From positions 3,720,001-3,784,000 of the forward strand of contig NZ_CP047024.1 of NCBI RefSeq assembly GCF_009796745.1: DNA of 64,000 nt, read 5' to 3'. The notes beneath the pieces are model-generated. The model was not told where the DNA came from, did no database searches, and saw only the letters and a list, made by a program, of their open reading frames with translations. This document shows, one piece after another, positions 13,611 through 23,053 of the stretch (position 1 is the stretch's first letter; the number at the start of each line of letters is the position of its first letter). Made by a program: the position numbers and the translations under genes. This DNA is from Paraglaciecola sp. L1A13 (lineage in GTDB: Bacteria; Pseudomonadota; Gammaproteobacteria; Enterobacterales; Alteromonadaceae).

Positions 13611-15152
13611 CTATTGATGATGTGTGGATAAAGCATTACGGCGCTCAACAAGCTGCGCATTGATTTGACGCTGGTTTTTATCGCTAAGGGGGTAAAACAA
13701 CATTAGCAATGCCCCCGCAACACCAAAGGCGGCAGGGATAAAGCTCATAAGCTGTTGCATGCCTGGCAATGATGCGGCAATAGTGGTTGCGTCCATACCG
13801 TTGTAGCCATAACCCGCCAGTACCACCAGCACTAAAGCGCCCGCGAAGCCGTTACCGGTTTTCTGCACAAACGTGCCGGCTGAGTAAACCAGACCGGTCG
13901 CTCGACGACCATTACGCCACTCAGAATAGTCAGCGGCGTCTCCAAGCATGCTAAAGAACAAGGTAGGCATCATCGCAGCAAAAAATTCGGCGGCACAACC
14001 AAGAACAAAGATGTAGGTAATATTTTCACCGGGTAGCCAATAAAAGCCACTCGTTAATGCGCTACTGCACAGCAAGGCAGCAATAAATAAATTGCGGCGA
14101 CCTAATTTGTTAGCCAAGTAACTGGTGCACAACGCGCCCAAAATTGACACCACCAGCAATGCTATAAAATATTGCCCTGTTAGCAGTTCATCGCCGACAA
14201 AGTACTTAAAATAATAGGCAATAACGCTGTACTTGATACCGTTGAACATCATGGTCAAAAAGCCCATGCCGAGTAAGATAAGCCAAGGTTTGTTGGTCAA
14301 TAAATCGAGCATATCTTGCTGTGTTCCGGAAACATCTCCCCGAGGACGATTCAGCATGCGGCGCACCAGCCAAGTAGCAGTGGCAAAAACCAACACGAAA
14401 ATTACGCCCGTCAATAGATTGCGGTAATAGAAGAACAGCGACATGGATAGCAGAGGAATAAGCACAAAGGGAGATTGCTTAGTCAAGTCCCACAACTCGC
14501 TACGCAAGCTGCTTCTAGCATGCTCGACTGGCGCAACCCTCTCTTTGGTAGTCGCTACCGAAGTGACCATCAGCGCCATCAATAATCCTGCGAAAACATA
14601 CATAGTGTACTGGTACCCCTGTACGTCATCTCCATCACCTAGTAAAGCGACTAAGCTAGGTAAAAAGCCCATAACGAACAAGCCGCCTAAAAAGGCCCCA
14701 GCAAAACGAAAGCCAGATAAACTGGTGCGTTCTCTATCATCTTCGGTCATCACGCCCATCAGCGCCGAATAAGGCACGTTATTAACTGTGTATGCCAGTG
14801 TTAAGCCTATATAGGTTAGGTAAGCGTAAACTAACTTGCCACTGTCACTGAGATTGGGCGTGGTAAAACACAGCACCATAAAAGCACACAAAAAAGGTGT
14901 CGACCAAAATATCCATGGCCGAAATTTACCCCATGATGTATGGGTACGATCGGCAATCATGCCCATAATAATATCTGTTACACCGTCAGATAGACGTACC
15001 ACTAAAAATAAGATAGCGGCTGCTGAAGCAGTTAAACCAAAAGTATCCGTGTAAAAAACCGCTAAGTAGGCAAGTGCGCCTCGCCAAACTAAATTGGCAG
15101 CCGCATCCCCCATGGCATAACCAATCTTTTCGTAAAGGGGTAATTTGATCAT
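13611..15152 (-). CDS. GPH-family (MelB-like) sugar:cation symporter
   Basis: A 513-residue inner-membrane carrier of the glycoside-pentoside-hexuronide family, with about 12 hydrophobic segments. Family signs include the N-terminus [21 protein letters not shown], the [29 protein letters not shown] loop (the GPH signature after helix 2), and [25 protein letters not shown]. The ATG is preceded by TAGGAAAG. It is the first gene of the unit with GH94, so it most likely brings cellobiose or short beta-glucosides across the inner membrane for phosphorolysis. Substrate is inferred from context. The operator 15313-15326 lies 161 bases upstream. Confidence 0.9.
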   Translation of the reverse strand: MIKLPLYEKIGYAMGDAAANLVWRGALAYLAVFYTDTFGLTASAAAILFLVVRLSDGVTDIIMGMIADRTHTSWGKFRPWIFWSTPFLCAFMVLCFTTPNLSDSGKLVYAYLTYIGLTLAYTVNNVPYSALMGVMTEDDRERTSLSGFRFAGAFLGGLFVMGFLPSLVALLGDGDDVQGYQYTMYVFAGLLMALMVTSVATTKERVAPVEHARSSLRSELWDLTKQSPFVLIPLLSMSLFFYYRNLLTGVIFVLVFATATWLVRRMLNRPRGDVSGTQQDMLDLLTNKPWLILLGMGFLTMMFNGIKYSVIAYYFKYFVGDELLTGQYFIALLVVSILGALCTSYLANKLGRRNLFIAALLCSSALTSGFYWLPGENITYIFVLGCAAEFFAAMMPTLFFSMLGDAADYSEWRNGRRATGLVYSAGTFVQKTGNGFAGALVLVVLAGYGYNGMDATTIAASLPGMQQLMSFIPAAFGVAGALLMLFYPLSDKNQRQINAQLVERRNALSTHHQ

Positions 15153-15312
15153 GAAAATACTTTCCTAACAAACATGTTCTGGATGCGTTGGCGCATTGTT
15201 ATGATTCCTATATCCAATGCCTTTTTGGGGCGTTTGCGTCAGCACATATTATGGATAAAGCCTGAAAGGAATTGCCATTTCCGTGCATTGTTAACCTAAC
15301 GTTAATTGCAAA

Positions 15313-15326
15313 TGAAAACGTTTTCA
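15313..15326. promoter_or_regulatory. LacI-type operator before the symporter-GH94 unit
   Basis: TGAAAACGTTTTCA, a perfect 14-base palindrome. Read on the minus strand, TTGAAA at its edge could serve as a -35 element, so a bound repressor would block the promoter. See the sister sites at 9331 and 22062. Confidence 0.85.
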
Positions 15327-15410
15327 AGCTTTTTTGTGTGTTTTTCTCAATGAGCGTACAAAACAAAATTTAGCGAACCCTTTTGCTTCTTGCTATAGGC
15401 AATAAAGCGA

Positions 15411-15444
15411 AGGTGCCCATAGGAGGAGTAAGTCCTAGGCACCT
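15411..15444 (-). terminator. Stem-loop between the halogenase and symporter genes
   Basis: The arms AGGTGCC plus TAGGA pair with TCCTA plus GGCACCT, with a two-base bulge and an 8-base loop. It lies 66 bases after the stop of the downstream halogenase. No T-run follows on the minus strand, so it may end or process the halogenase mRNA without being a classic intrinsic terminator. Confidence 0.45.
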
Positions 15445-15509
15445 GACATAAAAAAGAATAAGAAGAGGTTTATCGAGAATGTTGCGATAAATAAAGGGAG
15501 AGTATTAAC

Positions 15510-17072
15510 CTAAATTTTTTGAAAACCGTAACGTTGAACATGAGAAAGCAAATCTCGATTGCTTTTCAAGCCGCTCATTAATTTACGCAGTTGTTGTTGG
15601 TTTTCTTGTAAATCTTTCATCGCACTTTGCGGTTGGTCGAATACCCGTGAAGATACGTCGTTTACCGTATCAAATCCCATGCCATACAACACATACTGAT
15701 AACTAGCAGAAGGGAACATAATTTCGTTTTGTACAAAGTCACTGCGACTCGGAGGCTGGAAACGCCATTGTATGAGTAAAGCACGTAACCGTGATGAAAT
15801 TGATTCAGGTGCGCGCATCTGCTGCCAGTAAGGCTCACTGCGTTCACTCAATACGTAATGCAACTTTAAAAATTCAACAATATTTTCCCAGTGCAACAAG
15901 AAGCGCCGATTAAAATTATCGCTCGTGACCTGCATATGCTCCCTAGTAACGGGCATATTTTCGGCAATAGCCGTAGCCGACAACTCAACAAGTGCTAACG
16001 CCGAGGCTTCTAAGGGCTCTAAAAAACCAGCGGATAGACCTACAGCGGCACAGTTTTTATGCCAGAAATGTGCTCTATGCCCTGGCTCAAAAGAAATTTT
16101 ACGCGCCTGTAACTTAGCAGCTTGCTCGTCACCTATCGACTGAGCCACATATGACTTCAGTGTGCGCTCAGCTTGCTCATCATCAATATGAGCGCTGGAG
16201 TAGGTATACCCTACACCTCTGCGATCCTGAAGGCCTATGTCCCAAACCCAACCGGCTTCTTGTGCAGTCGAAACAGTTGCTGATTCAATGGGCGTATCAG
16301 ATTTGATGTAAGGCACATGTAACGCCATAGCACTGTCATTGAACAAGACAGATTTTTTGTCAATAAAAGGCACATTAAAGTGTTGGCCTAGCAATAAAGA
16401 ACGTGCGCCGGTGCAATCAATAAATAGATCACCTGTAAGCTCACCGTAATCACGAACCATCAACGATTTGATATCGCCATTATCATGACTAAGCACGCCT
16501 TCAACATGGTCTTGTATGTGCGTGATCCCCAATTTTGCGGTGCAGTGTTGCTGTAACAACTGACCAAATTTACCTGCATCTAGATGATAACCGTAGTTGA
16601 GCACACCCGCGTATTCAGGGGTAGCGTTTTGCTTAGGTGCAAGTCCAGCTTGGCACACTTGGCTTTGGGCACTGACGACATCGGCAAAGGAGTGCTCAGC
16701 ACCATAGGTCTTCCATGTGCTGTATTGATTTGCATGACCATAACCGTTAGGCACCACAAAAGGGTGATAATAGAAGTCTTTTTCAGCGCCGTCTTTCCAG
16801 CCGACAAATTTTGAACCTTGTTTAAAAGAAGCGCCGCAGTGACGGATGAATTCAGTCTCACTTATCCCTATGCGTTGCAATGAATTACGCATCGAAGGCC
16901 AAGTCCCCTCACCTACCCCAACAATATTAACGTCTGGGGATTCAATTAATGTTACTTGAAGTTGACTGTCACTAGAGCCGCATTGATGTTCAGCGGCTAT
17001 AATACCGGCGGTTAGCCAACCCGCACTGCCGCCGCCGACCACGACAATTTGTTTAATACTGCGGTTATTCAT
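15510..17072 (-). CDS. Flavin-dependent tryptophan-halogenase-like protein (second of pair)
   Basis: A 520-residue flavoprotein of the tryptophan halogenase family, which uses FADH2, O2 and halide to make hypohalous acid. The FAD-binding GGGSAGW is at residues 13-19, VGVGEGTWP near 51-59, the catalytic-lysine motif FKQGSKFVGW gives Lys84, and the EPLEASAL motif follows later. The diagnostic WxWxIP motif is altered to WVWDIG (275-280), losing the proline. It lies 140 bases after the other halogenase in the same orientation, between the TonB-dependent receptor and the symporter. No flavin reductase is nearby. Halogenation is inferred from the family; the substrate is unknown and need not be tryptophan. 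The start ATG has only a weak ribosome-binding site. Confidence 0.88.
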   Translation of the reverse strand: MNNRSIKQIVVVGGGSAGWLTAGIIAAEHQCGSSDSQLQVTLIESPDVNIVGVGEGTWPSMRNSLQRIGISETEFIRHCGASFKQGSKFVGWKDGAEKDFYYHPFVVPNGYGHANQYSTWKTYGAEHSFADVVSAQSQVCQAGLAPKQNATPEYAGVLNYGYHLDAGKFGQLLQQHCTAKLGITHIQDHVEGVLSHDNGDIKSLMVRDYGELTGDLFIDCTGARSLLLGQHFNVPFIDKKSVLFNDSAMALHVPYIKSDTPIESATVSTAQEAGWVWDIGLQDRRGVGYTYSSAHIDDEQAERTLKSYVAQSIGDEQAAKLQARKISFEPGHRAHFWHKNCAAVGLSAGFLEPLEASALALVELSATAIAENMPVTREHMQVTSDNFNRRFLLHWENIVEFLKLHYVLSERSEPYWQQMRAPESISSRLRALLIQWRFQPPSRSDFVQNEIMFPSASYQYVLYGMGFDTVNDVSSRVFDQPQSAMKDLQENQQQLRKLMSGLKSNRDLLSHVQRYGFQKI

Positions 17073-17212
17073 TTATTACTACCAATCTAAAACGTAAAGT
17101 GCCCAGTGTTGCCCAATAAGCGAGCATCGAATAAACAAATACTATCGTATTTGATAGGATTTAATCCAAAATATTCATCTCATGTATTTCATTCTCTTAT
17201 TATCCTGCCTGG

Positions 17213-18694
17213 TTAATTTGCAGCGCAATAACGTTGAAGAAACTGTTGGTGACTCGGTAAGCTGCTAACACGCTGCTCAATTGCTTTGCGCATGCCTGCC
17301 AGAAAACGCTGAAGTTCATCGTCATTCATCTCATTCACGATACGATGATACTGCTTCGGCTCTAAACCTTGCCCCAGCATGACTTGGGTCCATGAATCCA
17401 CTCGGAAGAGATCGCCATCATCCAGAAACACACGACCCGTTTCCTTAAATAGATGAATTTTATGAGCTAAGGATGCAGGCACATCCATGTTCTGACAATG
17501 ACGCCAAAATGGTGAGTCTTCTCGCTGAGTCACTTTGTAATGTAATATGATGAAGTCACGAATGCTATGTAACTCACTCGTTAGCTTTTCATTGTACTCA
17601 TCAATGGCAGATTGGTGTATCCCATCAAATGGGAATAAACGCATCAAGCGCACTATACCCGTCATAATCAGATGAATACTGGTGGATTCTAATGGCTCTA
17701 CAAAGCCACTTGCCAAACCTAAGGCAACGCAGTTTTTATTCCATCCTTTACGCCTGCGACCGGTTTTAAACTTAATGACTCTAGGCTCATTGATTGGACT
17801 ACCATCTAAATTCGCCAGCAGTGCTTCTTTCGCTTCTTCATCACTCACGTAACGGCTACAAAAGACCATGCCATTACCGACTCGATTTTGCAGCGGTATC
17901 CGCCATTGCCAGCCAAAATCATGAGCTGTAGAGCGGGTATAAGGCAGTGGATCGGAATTAGCTTGTGTTTGCACTGCAATAGCGCTATCGCAAGGTAACC
18001 AGTGAGACCAGTCTTCGTAACCGGTATGCAGTGCCTCTTCAATTAACAGTCCCTTAAAGCCGGTACAATCAATGAAGAAGTCTCCGTCAATTACTTGGCC
18101 TGACTCCAGGGTCAACGAGGAGATAAAGCCATTATGGGTATGTTTACTAACAGACTGAATTTTACCTTCAATGCGCGTAACTGATTCACCACAAAAATCA
18201 CGTAGAAACTTCGCATAAAGGGTCGCATCTAAGTGATACGCAAAATTCATTGGCGCGTTAGCGGAAAACGCGAACTTACCCTGCTTTGATGCTTGCAACT
18301 CATAGCAGTAATCTCCGAAAGGTGCGTTGATTCCGAGTTCTTTGCCCCGTAGCCAGAAATGATGAAATTCTCCGGCCCAACATTCTTTTCCCGTTACACC
18401 AAATGAATGCATGTAAGTATCGTCTTTTTGCCCCCAATTATTAAACTCGATCCCCAACTTAAATGTGCTATTGGTGGCACGCATAAAGGCTTTCTCATCA
18501 ATATTGAGTAACTTATGCAGTGTACGGATGGGCGGAATAGTTGCTTCCCCTACACCAACGGTGCCAATATCGTCAGATTCCACTAATGTAATATCGAGTG
18601 TTTTTCCCAGTAATTTGGATAAGGAAGCCGCGGCTATCCAACCAGCTGTCCCTCCGCCTGCGATCACCACCTTCTGAACTTTTTCGCTATTCAA
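17213..18694 (-). CDS. Flavin-dependent tryptophan-halogenase-like protein (first of pair)
   Basis: A 493-residue flavin-dependent halogenase-family protein. GGGTAGW is at residues 13-19, GVGEATIPPI near 47-56, the catalytic lysine in FKLGIEFNNW is Lys79 (the same number as in PrnA/RebH), the canonical WQWRIP is at 262-267, and GFVEPLESTSIHL carries the conserved Glu. All hallmark residues are present, so an active halogenase is plausible. Its start codon is TTG (18694) with GGTAGAGG upstream. It lies 134 bases below the TonB-dependent receptor, separated by an intrinsic terminator. Such genes next to TonB receptors rather than in biosynthetic clusters are common in marine Alteromonadales and Caulobacterales, but their role is not settled. 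Confidence 0.9.
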   Translation of the reverse strand: MNSEKVQKVVIAGGGTAGWIAAASLSKLLGKTLDITLVESDDIGTVGVGEATIPPIRTLHKLLNIDEKAFMRATNSTFKLGIEFNNWGQKDDTYMHSFGVTGKECWAGEFHHFWLRGKELGINAPFGDYCYELQASKQGKFAFSANAPMNFAYHLDATLYAKFLRDFCGESVTRIEGKIQSVSKHTHNGFISSLTLESGQVIDGDFFIDCTGFKGLLIEEALHTGYEDWSHWLPCDSAIAVQTQANSDPLPYTRSTAHDFGWQWRIPLQNRVGNGMVFCSRYVSDEEAKEALLANLDGSPINEPRVIKFKTGRRRKGWNKNCVALGLASGFVEPLESTSIHLIMTGIVRLMRLFPFDGIHQSAIDEYNEKLTSELHSIRDFIILHYKVTQREDSPFWRHCQNMDVPASLAHKIHLFKETGRVFLDDGDLFRVDSWTQVMLGQGLEPKQYHRIVNEMNDDELQRFLAGMRKAIEQRVSSLPSHQQFLQRYCAAN

Positions 18695-18753
18695 GACCGA
18701 CCTCTACCTTCGTGTAATTGTGTAGTGCATTTGTTTTAATATAACTAAAAAAC

Positions 18754-18775
18754 AAGCCGCGATAAATCGCGGCTT
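18754..18775 (-). terminator. Intrinsic terminator after the TonB-dependent receptor gene
   Basis: A perfect 9-bp stem AAGCCGCGA / TCGCGGCTT with a 4-base loop, followed on the minus strand by GTTTTTTAG. It would let the receptor be made in excess over the two halogenases downstream. Confidence 0.85.
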
Positions 18776-18828
18776 ATGAAATGCCGATTAACTCGGCTTA
18801 CCTACAGGCACACACACTCATTAAATCT

Positions 18829-21800
18829 CTAGAATGTATAACGAGCCCCGAGCGCGTAACGTGCGCCCAGTTGCTCTAAGTTCCACAATTGAGCTGATGT
18901 TCGACCGTGACGGCGACTGTTCTCTTCGGTAATGTTAATCCCTTCTAAAAATACCGATAAGTCGTCATTCACTTGGTACGACACGTTAAAATCAATTTGC
19001 GAATAAGACTCAGTAAAACCCGGTTCATTCACGTATTGACTGGTAGTATCAAGGAACTTGTCACGCCAGTTATAAGCGATACGCCCTTGCCAACCATCTT
19101 TCTCATACATAGCCACAAGGTTGGCAGTATCACTTAACCCCACTAGCGCAAATTGAGTTACTGATGGATTAGCGGTTGTGTCATAACCAACATCACCATT
19201 AACTGTCGTGTAGTTAGCTTGAATACCAAAGCCGGTATCACCAAAGAAATGCTGCGCAGCAAGTTCGAAGCCATATATATTCGCGCTTTTATTATTGACC
19301 GGTTTTGAGTTTATAAACGTCAAATATGGGTCATCCTCGTTAGGCAATACATCATATTGAGCTTCAAATTGTTCTATGGTTAGTGAATCGTACGCAATGT
19401 TGTTTTCCATGGCAGCAACCATGTTAAACAGATTGGTATCAGTTAATGGTTGGCCAATTCGCTCAAGCTCTGCTGCTGCCGCCTCTGCACGCGGACCAGC
19501 TGTCGCATCACGTAAACCAAATATGTTTTCTTCTACTTGCTCATTACCAATAAAATTTTTCACGCGTTTATCGTAAAACCCGATAGACACATAACTGGTA
19601 TCTTCAAAGTAATACTCAACCGACAAATCGAGGTTGTCTGACTCTAACGGCACAAGTGACGGGTTGCCAGAACTCGCGGTGGCTGTTGCCCCCTGAGTAA
19701 TGAGGGTTGGTCCACTTGGCGTGCCAACAGAAGCGGCGGCGCTCAAATTATTATATGTCGGGCGTGCAATGGTTTTGCTGTAAGACAAACGCGCTTTCAC
19801 ACCATCTATAACTTCGATGTCGAAATCGATACTCGGCAGAACATGGTCATAGTCAGAGTCAACTGCCACATCTTGGCTTTCAGAGCCAAAGCGCACGTTG
19901 AAGTCATTGTTTCCCTCCCATGCTATTGCACTTGGTAAACTAATATTAGCAACGGATTTTGAATCTGTACTCTCGTAGCGTACGCCGGCCAAAATATTAT
20001 ATGGACGACCACCTAGTTCGCCGTCTAATTCGAACTCCACATAGGCAGCAAATATATCTTCTTCAATAGTACGATTAGTTGCGTAAGGATTATCCGCTTC
20101 GAAGGCAAAGCCGTATTCTTGGGCCGCAAAAGCGCCAAGTTGCGCCACGCTACCTGTAAACCCTTGGCTAAAGATACCGTTAGTGTTGTAGTCTTCAAAT
20201 TCATCTGCAAAACTAAATGGCGTTAAATAATCTGCTGGTAACTCACCAGGGTTTTCGATCCCCCAGTTCCCCATGGTACGGCGGGTCAACGCTTGTAATG
20301 AAGTACTCTCCATTGAGCGTGATTCAACACCAAAGTTAATACCGCCGTCATCAAATGCGTATTCACCGTCTAAACGGAACTGAGTAATATCTGTGCGCTG
20401 CGAATTAAAGTTCATATCAAGAATAGCGGTACCCACATCGTCTTGGTCAAGCACCCCATTGCCATTTAGGTTATCACGCGAAACATCATCAAAATCCACG
20501 GTCATAATAGGGAACTCACCTGAGAAATCAGCTCCTTGACCACGATTCACGTTAGCGCCTAAACCTAGATTGGCCCACGTACCGTAAGGCGCATCAGGAC
20601 GACCTTCAGCCGATGAATCATGCACATCGAAGAACAAGGCTAATCTATCATTCACATGGTATTCAACATTGAAACCAATGGATTTATTTTCATTAATTTG
20701 GTTTAGTTCTTGCATTGCTAAACCTAGATCTCGTGGCAATAAATCACGACGTTCTTGTTCAATAAGTACCGGTGTTTTAACGATACCATCATCAAATGTT
20801 AGTTCAGAAAAATAACCGTCATCCATCCAAATTGATTGCTCAGCGCGCGCTTCAAATAAATCTTGCTTAGAGTAGGTATAATCTAAAGTTGCGGTTAAAT
20901 CTTCACTGGGTGCGTACTGAAAAGTCAGCTGTGCATTGGTCCGTTTACGCTCGCGATCAGCGATGGAGTAACGTAAATCTGCAGGAATAGCGAATAGCTG
21001 CCCATCAGCAGGGCCGTTATTTATCACGACCGCAGGACCGTTAAAACCTGGTAAGCTTGGATCCGTCTGATTAGGCGTTTGAGGGATCGTGCCCTCATAA
21101 GGGTTAACGCGCCATTCATTAACAAATGCCCCCACTGCAGAGCTATCTCGCTCCTGCACACTGGCCGACAATGACACACCAAAAATACCGTCGTCATCAA
21201 CAAAGTTAAAGAAGCCTGACACTTCTGGTGTCACGTCATCACCCACTCGATTTGTGGTGTCCATTAATGCTTTAGCACCCACTGAGCCGGTAAAGCCACT
21301 TTCTACAGCCTCAAGAGGCCGAGCGGTTTTAATATTAACTGTTGCACCAATACCGCCGGTAGCGATGCTTGCGCGACCTGTTTTATAAACTTCAACGCCG
21401 CGCACACTCTCAGAGGCTAGGTTTGCGAAATCAAATGCCCGCGAATTAGGCGTGCCACCGCCACCAGGTATAGCTGCTCCGGGCATAGCACGGCCGTTTA
21501 GCGTAACCATGTTAAAATCAGGGCCGAAGCCTCGAGCTGTGATCTGGCTCCCTTCGCCGTTACTCCGACTAATAGAAATACCGGTAATACGCTGCAAGGA
21601 TTCCGCTAGGTTAGTATCTGGGAACTTACCGATATCTTCAGCTGAGATAGCATCTACTACCCCTGCCGAATCACGTTTAATACCCATAGATTCTTGAATA
21701 CTAGAGCGCATTCCACGCACTTGGATCACTTCCAGATCACTGGCCGTTTCTTGTGCAACAGCGACTACCGGTGCAAGCACCGCGCTGCCTAGCAGTATCG

Positions 21801-21849
21801 AAATACTTTTGGTTAGCAGCGATTTATTAAACTTCGCGTATGTGTTCAT
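18829..21849 (-). CDS. TonB-dependent outer-membrane receptor (TonB-Xanth-Caul type)
   Basis: A 1006-residue outer-membrane transporter driven by TonB-ExbBD. A signal peptide ends near AVAQE (residues 30-34). The TonB box region (DLEVIQVRGMRSSIQESMGIKRDS) leads into the plug domain with VVDAISAEDIGKFPDTNLAESLQRITGISISRSNGEGSQITARGFGPDFNMVTLNGR, the wording typical of the TIGR01782 group that takes up oligosaccharides. The beta barrel ends with an aromatic residue (ALGARYTF). The ATG is preceded by AAAGGA. The operator TGTAAACGTTTTCA lies 213 bases upstream, linking it to the LacI-family gene and GH94. A cello- or gluco-oligosaccharide substrate is inferred from the locus. Confidence 0.95.
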   Translation of the reverse strand: MNTYAKFNKSLLTKSISILLGSAVLAPVVAVAQETASDLEVIQVRGMRSSIQESMGIKRDSAGVVDAISAEDIGKFPDTNLAESLQRITGISISRSNGEGSQITARGFGPDFNMVTLNGRAMPGAAIPGGGGTPNSRAFDFANLASESVRGVEVYKTGRASIATGGIGATVNIKTARPLEAVESGFTGSVGAKALMDTTNRVGDDVTPEVSGFFNFVDDDGIFGVSLSASVQERDSSAVGAFVNEWRVNPYEGTIPQTPNQTDPSLPGFNGPAVVINNGPADGQLFAIPADLRYSIADRERKRTNAQLTFQYAPSEDLTATLDYTYSKQDLFEARAEQSIWMDDGYFSELTFDDGIVKTPVLIEQERRDLLPRDLGLAMQELNQINENKSIGFNVEYHVNDRLALFFDVHDSSAEGRPDAPYGTWANLGLGANVNRGQGADFSGEFPIMTVDFDDVSRDNLNGNGVLDQDDVGTAILDMNFNSQRTDITQFRLDGEYAFDDGGINFGVESRSMESTSLQALTRRTMGNWGIENPGELPADYLTPFSFADEFEDYNTNGIFSQGFTGSVAQLGAFAAQEYGFAFEADNPYATNRTIEEDIFAAYVEFELDGELGGRPYNILAGVRYESTDSKSVANISLPSAIAWEGNNDFNVRFGSESQDVAVDSDYDHVLPSIDFDIEVIDGVKARLSYSKTIARPTYNNLSAAASVGTPSGPTLITQGATATASSGNPSLVPLESDNLDLSVEYYFEDTSYVSIGFYDKRVKNFIGNEQVEENIFGLRDATAGPRAEAAAAELERIGQPLTDTNLFNMVAAMENNIAYDSLTIEQFEAQYDVLPNEDDPYLTFINSKPVNNKSANIYGFELAAQHFFGDTGFGIQANYTTVNGDVGYDTTANPSVTQFALVGLSDTANLVAMYEKDGWQGRIAYNWRDKFLDTTSQYVNEPGFTESYSQIDFNVSYQVNDDLSVFLEGINITEENSRRHGRTSAQLWNLEQLGARYALGARYTF

Positions 21850-22061
21850 AATTGTGTGTCCTTTGTGTTTCTATTAGTAGAGTTACTTGAAAACGATCCA
21901 AGCTAGGGGGAAGTACCTATTTCAAATTGCCCCCACTTATTCACCATGCTTAAGAAACGCGTCACTAAAATGCATTGTACTGCTAGGTACTTCGCTGCAA
22001 TGCGTATTGCATGGCATTTTTCGGTATGCGCTTCATCCATTACGCTAAAAAAACCACGCAA

Positions 22062-22075
22062 TGTAAACGTTTTCA
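22062..22075. promoter_or_regulatory. LacI-type operator before the TonB-dependent receptor
   Basis: TGTAAACGTTTTCA, the exact reverse complement of the site before the LacI-family gene. It lies 213 bases upstream of the receptor start. A looser relative, GAAAGCGTTTTC, appears at about 23004-23015, but it is behind another gene and may be chance. Confidence 0.8.
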
Positions 22076-23053
22076 TCATGCTAGGGTTATTTTAACATTT
22101 CGTCAACATTTTACTGTTCAATAGTTTTGAAATTTAGACTTACGCCAGCAGGATAGTCAAATGTTATAAATACATTAATGCAATTTAGTGATATGGGGTA
22201 TTAAAAAATCGGTCATAACTATGACAAATTCGGCGTTAAATTTAACGACACCTCATTACAATCCCATAAATAGAGGGGTTTAGTGGATAATTAAAAATCA
22301 AAGAAATCTATTTTTTATAATGTGCGAATATATAAATGTTAAAAATAAACTTTCAAATAACACTTAAAGTCATTGAATTATCTACAAACTGTCACACTCA
22401 ATTTAGTCACCTTTATTAACAACTCTTAATTTCATTAAAGTATTGCGGTTAAATTATCTACCTTTAAAATTAAGCATTAAATTCTCTCGGAATAAAAAGC
22501 CTGAAAACGGAAACATATCTGTGTTTAGCCGCTGCTAATATTTCATCATGGGCGTTACAGAAAGACTTTCAAGAAGAGTGGAGTTCGTCGATGTCTAGGT
22601 ATTTTTAGTCAATCAAAGGTGAAAGTAACAGAGCTGTTTCAGCTACTGTCACTCTTAGAAGATAACGAGTAGTTCATTATTCCGATACTAAACGTTTGGC
22701 TCATCAAGTATAAGGCGAGGCTCTAAAACTTTATCACCACAATGTGAAATAAAGAACAATTGCAAATCAGCTATTAATAGCTAAACGCAGGCCCCATTAG
22801 CTTCATATGAGGGGGTAAACGCCGATGCCCTTGTCCATATGTAAGCCCTTGTAAAATCGCTATATTTTTGGAAACTGATGGATAAAGTGTTCCTGAGAAA
22901 CGGCTAGCAACCTAAATTCCCCCCACACATCTAGGCTCGTCATTTCTGTGCGAAATAACAATGAGATAATTATTTGCATAGCCCGCCTAGATAAAACAGA
23001 TAGAAAGCGTTTTCACTTTATTCGGTTAATTTACGTAGTATTGCTAATTGGTG
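22076..23053. other. About 1 kb without an intact gene
   Basis: An AT-rich stretch between the receptor's operator and the 3' end of the solute-binding-protein gene. No intact reading frame with a ribosome-binding site is visible. From 22672 to 22800 one frame reads like a short helix-turn-helix segment (YSDTKRLAHQV, then GEALKLYHHNVK, then RTIANQLLIAK) but is broken by two stop codons, so it could be a fragment of a dead mobile-element gene. This reading is weak. Confidence 0.4.

Noticed and set aside
14233..15054. Plus-strand frames of 64-109 codons inside the symporter gene
   Set aside because: They are antisense shadows of a well-supported membrane-protein gene.
23001..23016. Possible fourth LacI-type operator (GAAAGCGTTTTC)
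   Set aside because: It deviates from the AACGTT core and lies behind a gene rather than before one; chance in AT-rich DNA is more likely.
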